Assembly (NCBI GenBank): GCA_021784715.1
Contig: JAJYHP010000132.1
Span: 1-18,305, forward strand
From: a bacterium
GTDB lineage: Bacteria > Eremiobacterota > Eremiobacteria > Baltobacterales > Baltobacteraceae
Direction of reading: 5' to 3'
Length of the DNA: 18,305 bases
Part shown: one piece after another, positions 15,582-18,305 of the stretch
Numbering within the stretch: position 1 is the stretch's first letter
Layout of the letters: each line of letters opens with the position of its first letter
Position numbers and translations under genes: made by a program
The notes under the pieces: model-generated
Database searches by the model: none
Told to the model about the DNA's origin: nothing
What the model saw: only the letters and a program-made list of their open reading frames with translations

Positions 15582-16224
15582 CGGCGAATCCGCGTACGCC
15601 GCGCAACGAGGTGACTTGTCCGCGCACGACGATGCAACGCCCCACGGCGATGCCGCGCACGATCCGCGAGAGCTGGAGCGAATGCCCCGCAGCGCCGAGC
15701 GAATCGCGGTCGGCATCGAGCGTTCCCGCGATCGTGGCGACGCTTCCGACGGGCAGGGCCGCGACCGCACTCGGTGCGAGCGGAGCGATAAGGCGCAGCG
15801 TTCGCGCGGCGCGCAAGCGAACGCCGACGCCTTCGATCTCCGCCACGACGCGGTAACGCCCCTGCGCCGGGCTCGTTCCGTCCGCCGCGAGTGCGTTCCA
15901 CACGTAGGTGACGAAGACCGACGCGCCGGGCGCGATGTTGCGCGCGTGCGTTCCGCGCGACGACGCCGCGCGCGACGTCGAGACGCGCGCCGAATGCCAG
16001 ATCTTTTTTTTGCCGCGATAGATTGCGATGAAGTATTCGTTCGGAGATGCGAATGCGACGTCGCGCCGACGCTCGCTCGGATTATCGACGATGAGTTGGA
16101 TGCCGACGGGATCGAGCAGATCGAAGCTCGTGCGCGCGAAGCGCAGCGAGAGCGCGAGCGGGGGCTGCGGCGCGACGGCGAGGAGGGCGAGAGCGGCGAC
16201 GAGCGCTGGAAGGCGGCGGTTCAC
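15496..16224 (-). CDS. Secreted BsuPI-domain protein
   Basis: A 242-aa exported protein with signal peptide MNRRLPALVAALALLAVAPQ and cleavage near LAL. The mature N-terminal half matches the BsuPI fold (named from a Bacillus intracellular proteinase inhibitor): FDLLDPVGIQLIVDNPSERR, VAFASPNEYFIAIYRGKKKI, IAPGASVFVTYVWNAL, GRYRVVAEIEG. The second half holds a compact beta-rich segment (SVATIAGTLDADRDSLG ... GRCIVVRGQVTSLRGVRGF) that looks like a small OB-like domain, family not recognised. The last 28 residues are Arg/Pro-rich, lie over the coaE 3' end in antisense, and look like read-through tail. The ATG overlaps the amidohydrolase stop (ATGA), so the two genes form an operon. Inhibitor function is not shown; many BsuPI domains are simply secreted beta-sandwiches. 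Confidence 0.82.
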   Translation of the reverse strand: MNRRLPALVAALALLAVAPQPPLALSLRFARTSFDLLDPVGIQLIVDNPSERRRDVAFASPNEYFIAIYRGKKKIWHSARVSTSRAASSRGTHARNIAPGASVFVTYVWNALAADGTSPAQGRYRVVAEIEGVGVRLRAARTLRLIAPLAPSAVAALPVGSVATIAGTLDADRDSLGAAGHSLQLSRIVRGIAVGRCIVVRGQVTSLRGVRGFAVSRSAPLRTDGTARDCAPAIAPHPRRSR

Positions 16225-17624
16225 GATCGTTCCAGAATGCGCCCCGGATAGGCGATCTCCCCCGTCGCCTCGCCGTAGACCGCGCTGCCGTTTACGAAAA
16301 CGCTACGAATGCCGACGGGCGCCTGGGCGGGGCGTTCGTAGGTGCCGGTATCGGCGAGCGCCCGTTCGTCGAGCAACACCAGATCGGCGAATGCGCCCTC
16401 GCGAATCTCGCCGCGATCGCGAAGGCCGAAGATGCGCGCGGGGAGTGCGCTGCAGCGGCGGATCGCTTCCTCGAACGAGAGCGTTCGGCGCATGCGAACG
16501 AAGCGCGCGAAGAGGCGCGGGAAACTGCCGAACGCGCGCGGGTGCGCGAGGCGGAACGGATCCTCCGCGAAGGAACGGCTCGCATCGCCGCTGCCGATGC
16601 AGGCGAATTCCGCCGAGAGGATCGCGGCGACGTCATCTTCGTTCAGCGAACGGTGCAACAACGGCGTCTCGGCGCCGAGCTCGTCAAGCAATTCGATCGC
16701 CGCGCGCTCCGGAGAGAGCCGTCGGCGTGCCGCGATCGCTTCGATGCTGGCGCCGAGTTCGGAGAGGGCGCGCTCGTCGCGGACGGCGCGAACCGAGATC
16801 TCGCCCCAGCGATCGCCGTAGCGCAGGCGCGCGTGGAACATCGCCGCAATGGTTTCCTCGTCGCGGCGCGCCCCGGCGTTCGTTGCGGGCGGAAAGAGCG
16901 CGCCGAGCGGCTCTTCGTCAGCGATGTAGGGAAAGAGATCGCAACTCACCGGCATGCCGCGCGTTCGTTCCGCATCGATGCGCTCGAGGGCGACGTGCAC
17001 GAGCGCGCGATCCTCGCCGTACGCGTACGAAAAATGCGAGATATGGAGCGGCATCTCGGTGCGCCGCGCGAGGGCGATCGCTTCGTCGAGCGCCGGAAGC
17101 AACGCGCGCTCGCGATCGCGCAGGTGCGCGACGAGCGGAATCCCCGCATCCTTGGCGACGCGCAGCGCTTCTTCGGAGGGCGGCGGCTCGCCGAATCGCA
17201 CGCTCAGGCCGCAGGCGCCCCGCTCGATCTCTTCGCGCAGCGCCGGGGCGACGAGTGCGAGATTGAGCCGGAGCGAGCCCCGGAGATCGGCCGCTTGCTC
17301 GGCGAGAACGCTGCGATTGCAGGCGCCTTCTACGGCGGTGGTGATCCCTTGAGCGAGCGCGCCCGCGGAACTTCGAGGCTCGAACCATCGTTGCTCTGAG
17401 TGTGCGTGCACGTCGATGAAACCCGGCGCGAGAACCAGCGCCCGTGCGTCGATTCGTTGCCGCGCTTCGAGATCCGAGCAGTCGCCGACCCTCGCGATCC
17501 GCTCTCCGATGAGGGCGATATCGGTGGAAAAGCGCTTTCCCCCACCTCCATCCACAACGCTCGCCTTCTCGAAAATCACTTTGAGCAATTTTGAGGGCTT
17601 TCTGAATGACGAAAGAGGCGACAT
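16221..17624 (-). CDS. N-acyl-D-amino-acid deacylase-like amidohydrolase
   Basis: A 467-aa metal-dependent amidohydrolase of the D-aminoacylase type, which releases D-amino acids from N-acyl or dipeptide-like substrates. It begins with the usual beta-sandwich strand (LKVIFEKASVVDGGGG) and ALVLAPGFIDVHAHSEQ, the HxH metal motif. GITTAVEGACNRS carries the family Cys position. GACGLSVRFGEPP, GIPLVAHLRDRER and EMPLHISHFSYAYGED give the two metal His residues. CIGSGDASRS holds the catalytic Asp, and LAHPRAFGSFPRLF is diagnostic of the subfamily. It is somewhat short against the typical 480-540 aa; the region after the Cys motif is trimmed. ATG at 17624 is the upstream start, but TTG at 17588, giving MLKVIFEKAS, fits the family N-terminus better; neither has a clear Shine-Dalgarno. 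It overlaps the BsuPI gene by 4 nt and is divergent from the KGG gene. Confidence 0.88.
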   Translation of the reverse strand: MSPLSSFRKPSKLLKVIFEKASVVDGGGGKRFSTDIALIGERIARVGDCSDLEARQRIDARALVLAPGFIDVHAHSEQRWFEPRSSAGALAQGITTAVEGACNRSVLAEQAADLRGSLRLNLALVAPALREEIERGACGLSVRFGEPPPSEEALRVAKDAGIPLVAHLRDRERALLPALDEAIALARRTEMPLHISHFSYAYGEDRALVHVALERIDAERTRGMPVSCDLFPYIADEEPLGALFPPATNAGARRDEETIAAMFHARLRYGDRWGEISVRAVRDERALSELGASIEAIAARRRLSPERAAIELLDELGAETPLLHRSLNEDDVAAILSAEFACIGSGDASRSFAEDPFRLAHPRAFGSFPRLFARFVRMRRTLSFEEAIRRCSALPARIFGLRDRGEIREGAFADLVLLDERALADTGTYERPAQAPVGIRSVFVNGSAVYGEATGEIAYPGRILERS

Positions 17625-17657
17625 GGGACTAGCATCGACAGAGACCTACATTCGAGT

Positions 17658-17664
17658 AAAGGAG
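17658..17664 (+). promoter_or_regulatory. Strong ribosome binding site of the KGG gene
   Basis: AAAGGAG, 9 nt before the ATG at 17674, is the best Shine-Dalgarno in the window and fixes the start of the KGG-repeat gene against the open upstream frame. It suggests strong translation, as expected for an abundant stress-type protein. No convincing -35/-10 pair was found between it and the divergent amidohydrolase gene. Confidence 0.85.
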
Positions 17665-17673
17665 ACCAGCATC

Positions 17674-17934
17674 ATGGCTGAGTCGGATAGGCCGCGCGAG
17701 GATTCCGGCGGTATGAGCGTTCGCGAAGCGGGTCGCCGTGGCGGCGAGCGCGTGAAAGCGAAGTACGGCCCGGAGTTCTACGAGGCGATCGGCCGCAAAG
17801 GCGGCCAATCAACGAAGAAAAAGTACGGCGCTGCTTTCTACGAAAGCATCGGTCAGAAAGGCGGCCAAACGCCCAAGGCGCGCCGCGACGCGAGCGAAGC
17901 CGCACCCGTAGGGCGCGAAACGAAGCCCGAATAG
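17674..17934 (+). CDS. KGG-repeat stress-type protein
   Basis: An 86-aa, highly hydrophilic protein built from KGG-type repeats: EAGRRGGERVKAKYGPEFYE, AIGRKGGQSTKKKYGAAFYE, and SIGQKGGQTPKAR. Each unit has a G-x-(K/R)-GG turn, a basic stretch, and YG-x-x-FYE. The same pattern is known from Bacillus GsiB, fungal con-10 and related LEA-like proteins, which accumulate under stress, desiccation or stationary phase and are thought to be largely disordered in water. There is no signal peptide, no Cys, and low hydrophobic content. The Arg/Lys-rich repeats could also bind nucleic acid. The stop codon lies in a short hairpin loop. It is a single-gene unit on the plus strand, between two minus-strand genes. 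Confidence 0.9.
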   Translation: MAESDRPREDSGGMSVREAGRRGGERVKAKYGPEFYEAIGRKGGQSTKKKYGAAFYESIGQKGGQTPKARRDASEAAPVGRETKPE

Positions 17935-17940
17935 GGCTTC
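17922..17940 (+). terminator. Weak hairpin at the end of the KGG gene
   Basis: GAAGCCC (17922-17928) pairs with GGGCTTC (17934-17940) around the loop GAATA that contains most of the TAG stop. The 7-bp stem lies between two convergent genes (the minus-strand gene stops at 17945) and could terminate in both directions, but no T-run follows on the plus strand. Confidence 0.4.
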
Positions 17941-17944
17941 CGGG

Positions 17945-18305
17945 TTAGTGAGTGCAGGCGCCGCGCGCTAACAGCCGCCGCGCCTCCCGCTCCAGCTCCC
18001 GCCGCGAGCCGCCACCATCGGCGATCAACGTCATCACCGCGCCGCGTTTGCTCGTCCAAGCGATATTTTCGTGCATGAATATCACCGGAACGCATGGCGT
18101 GGCGGTGATATCCTTGGTGATGAAATTGAGTTGATATCCTTGCTTCGGCCACTGCGAGAGAATCACGCGCGTGCCCGATGGCGCGACGTATTCGATGCCG
18201 ACGCCGCGATTGGCCGGCGTATCGGGGCCGCCGAGGGCGGGTAACGCCGCGTAGGCGAGCGGATCGGGCACCGGCATGAAGGGACGGAGATCGACGTTCC
18301 GGCGT
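17945..18305 (-). CDS. Hypothetical protein, partial (N-terminus beyond right edge)
   Basis: The frame is open from the right edge to TAA at 17947-17945, about 119 visible codons. An internal ATG at 18277 exists, but the codons before it (reading NVDLRPF) continue without a stop and look like coding sequence, so the gene probably starts outside the window. Visible features are PVPDPLAYAALPALGGPDTP, GVGIEYVAPSGTRVILSQWP, a strand pair ending TPCVPVIFMHENIAWTSKRG, and a basic C-terminal helix (SRRELEREARRLLARGACTH). The pattern of short strands with a conserved proline-rich lead is like C-terminal domains attached to anti-sigma or DUF4367-type proteins, but I cannot assign a family. Two Cys are present. 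It is convergent with the KGG gene, 10 nt apart. Confidence 0.7.
   Translation of the reverse strand, partial: RRNVDLRPFMPVPDPLAYAALPALGGPDTPANRGVGIEYVAPSGTRVILSQWPKQGYQLNFITKDITATPCVPVIFMHENIAWTSKRGAVMTLIADGGGSRRELEREARRLLARGACTH

Noticed and set aside
17591..17634. Sigma-70-type promoter for the KGG gene
   Set aside because: TTGAGG at 17591 has no -10 at the right distance, and TAGCAT at 17629 has no -35 partner.
1..18305. CRISPR array, tRNA, insertion sequence or toxin-antitoxin pair
   Set aside because: No spaced direct repeats, cloverleaf sequence, transposase motif or paired small genes were seen on either strand.

Overview
The window is gene-dense, GC-rich bacterial chromosome. Almost every base is coding, and the longest non-coding gaps are about 73, 60, 49 and 38 nt. 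No rRNA, tRNA, CRISPR array, insertion sequence, integrase or phage gene is visible. The mix of a three-gene proton-translocating transhydrogenase, a polA-mutM-rpsA-coaE housekeeping block, a four-repeat ribosomal protein S1, a GH92 mannosidase and a KGG-repeat protein suggests an uncultured Terrabacteria-type lineage (Eremiobacterota/WPS-2-like would fit). That placement is an impression from gene content, not a phylogenetic result.

Left part, minus strand (7384 down to 1): eight genes in one very tight directon. In order of transcription they are a secreted protein of unknown family, a 57-aa CxxC mini-protein, a fumarylacetoacetate-hydrolase-family enzyme (GTG start), a small DUF4267-like membrane protein, pntAA, pntAB, pntB, and a secreted GH92 alpha-mannosidase that begins 3 nt after pntB and is still open at the left edge. 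Spacings are 6, 3, -1, 32, -4, -4 and 3 nt, so cotranscription is likely although the functions are unrelated on the surface.

Centre, plus strand (7445 to 15581): a secreted macroglobulin-domain protein without a thioester motif, then polA (1-nt stop/start overlap), a DUF192 protein (8-nt overlap), mutM, rpsA and coaE. polA and mutM serve DNA repair, rpsA serves translation and coaE makes CoA. The polA/rpsA/coaE proximity resembles the arrangement known from Actinobacteria. DNA polymerase I has lost the proofreading acidic residues. rpsA has no ATG, GTG or TTG in the right place and most likely starts at ATC. A perfect 14-bp hairpin lies between rpsA and coaE.

Right part: a minus-strand pair, an N-acyl-D-amino-acid deacylase-like amidohydrolase and a BsuPI-domain secreted protein, converges on coaE with an 86-nt 3' overlap. 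Divergent from the amidohydrolase is a KGG-repeat stress-type protein with a strong ribosome binding site. It is followed by a convergent minus-strand gene that is open at the right edge.

I did not find an obvious new defence or mobile system. The most unusual signals are the rpsA start, the GH92 gene placed immediately behind pntB, the thioester-less macroglobulin protein coupled to polA, and the antisense tail of the BsuPI gene.
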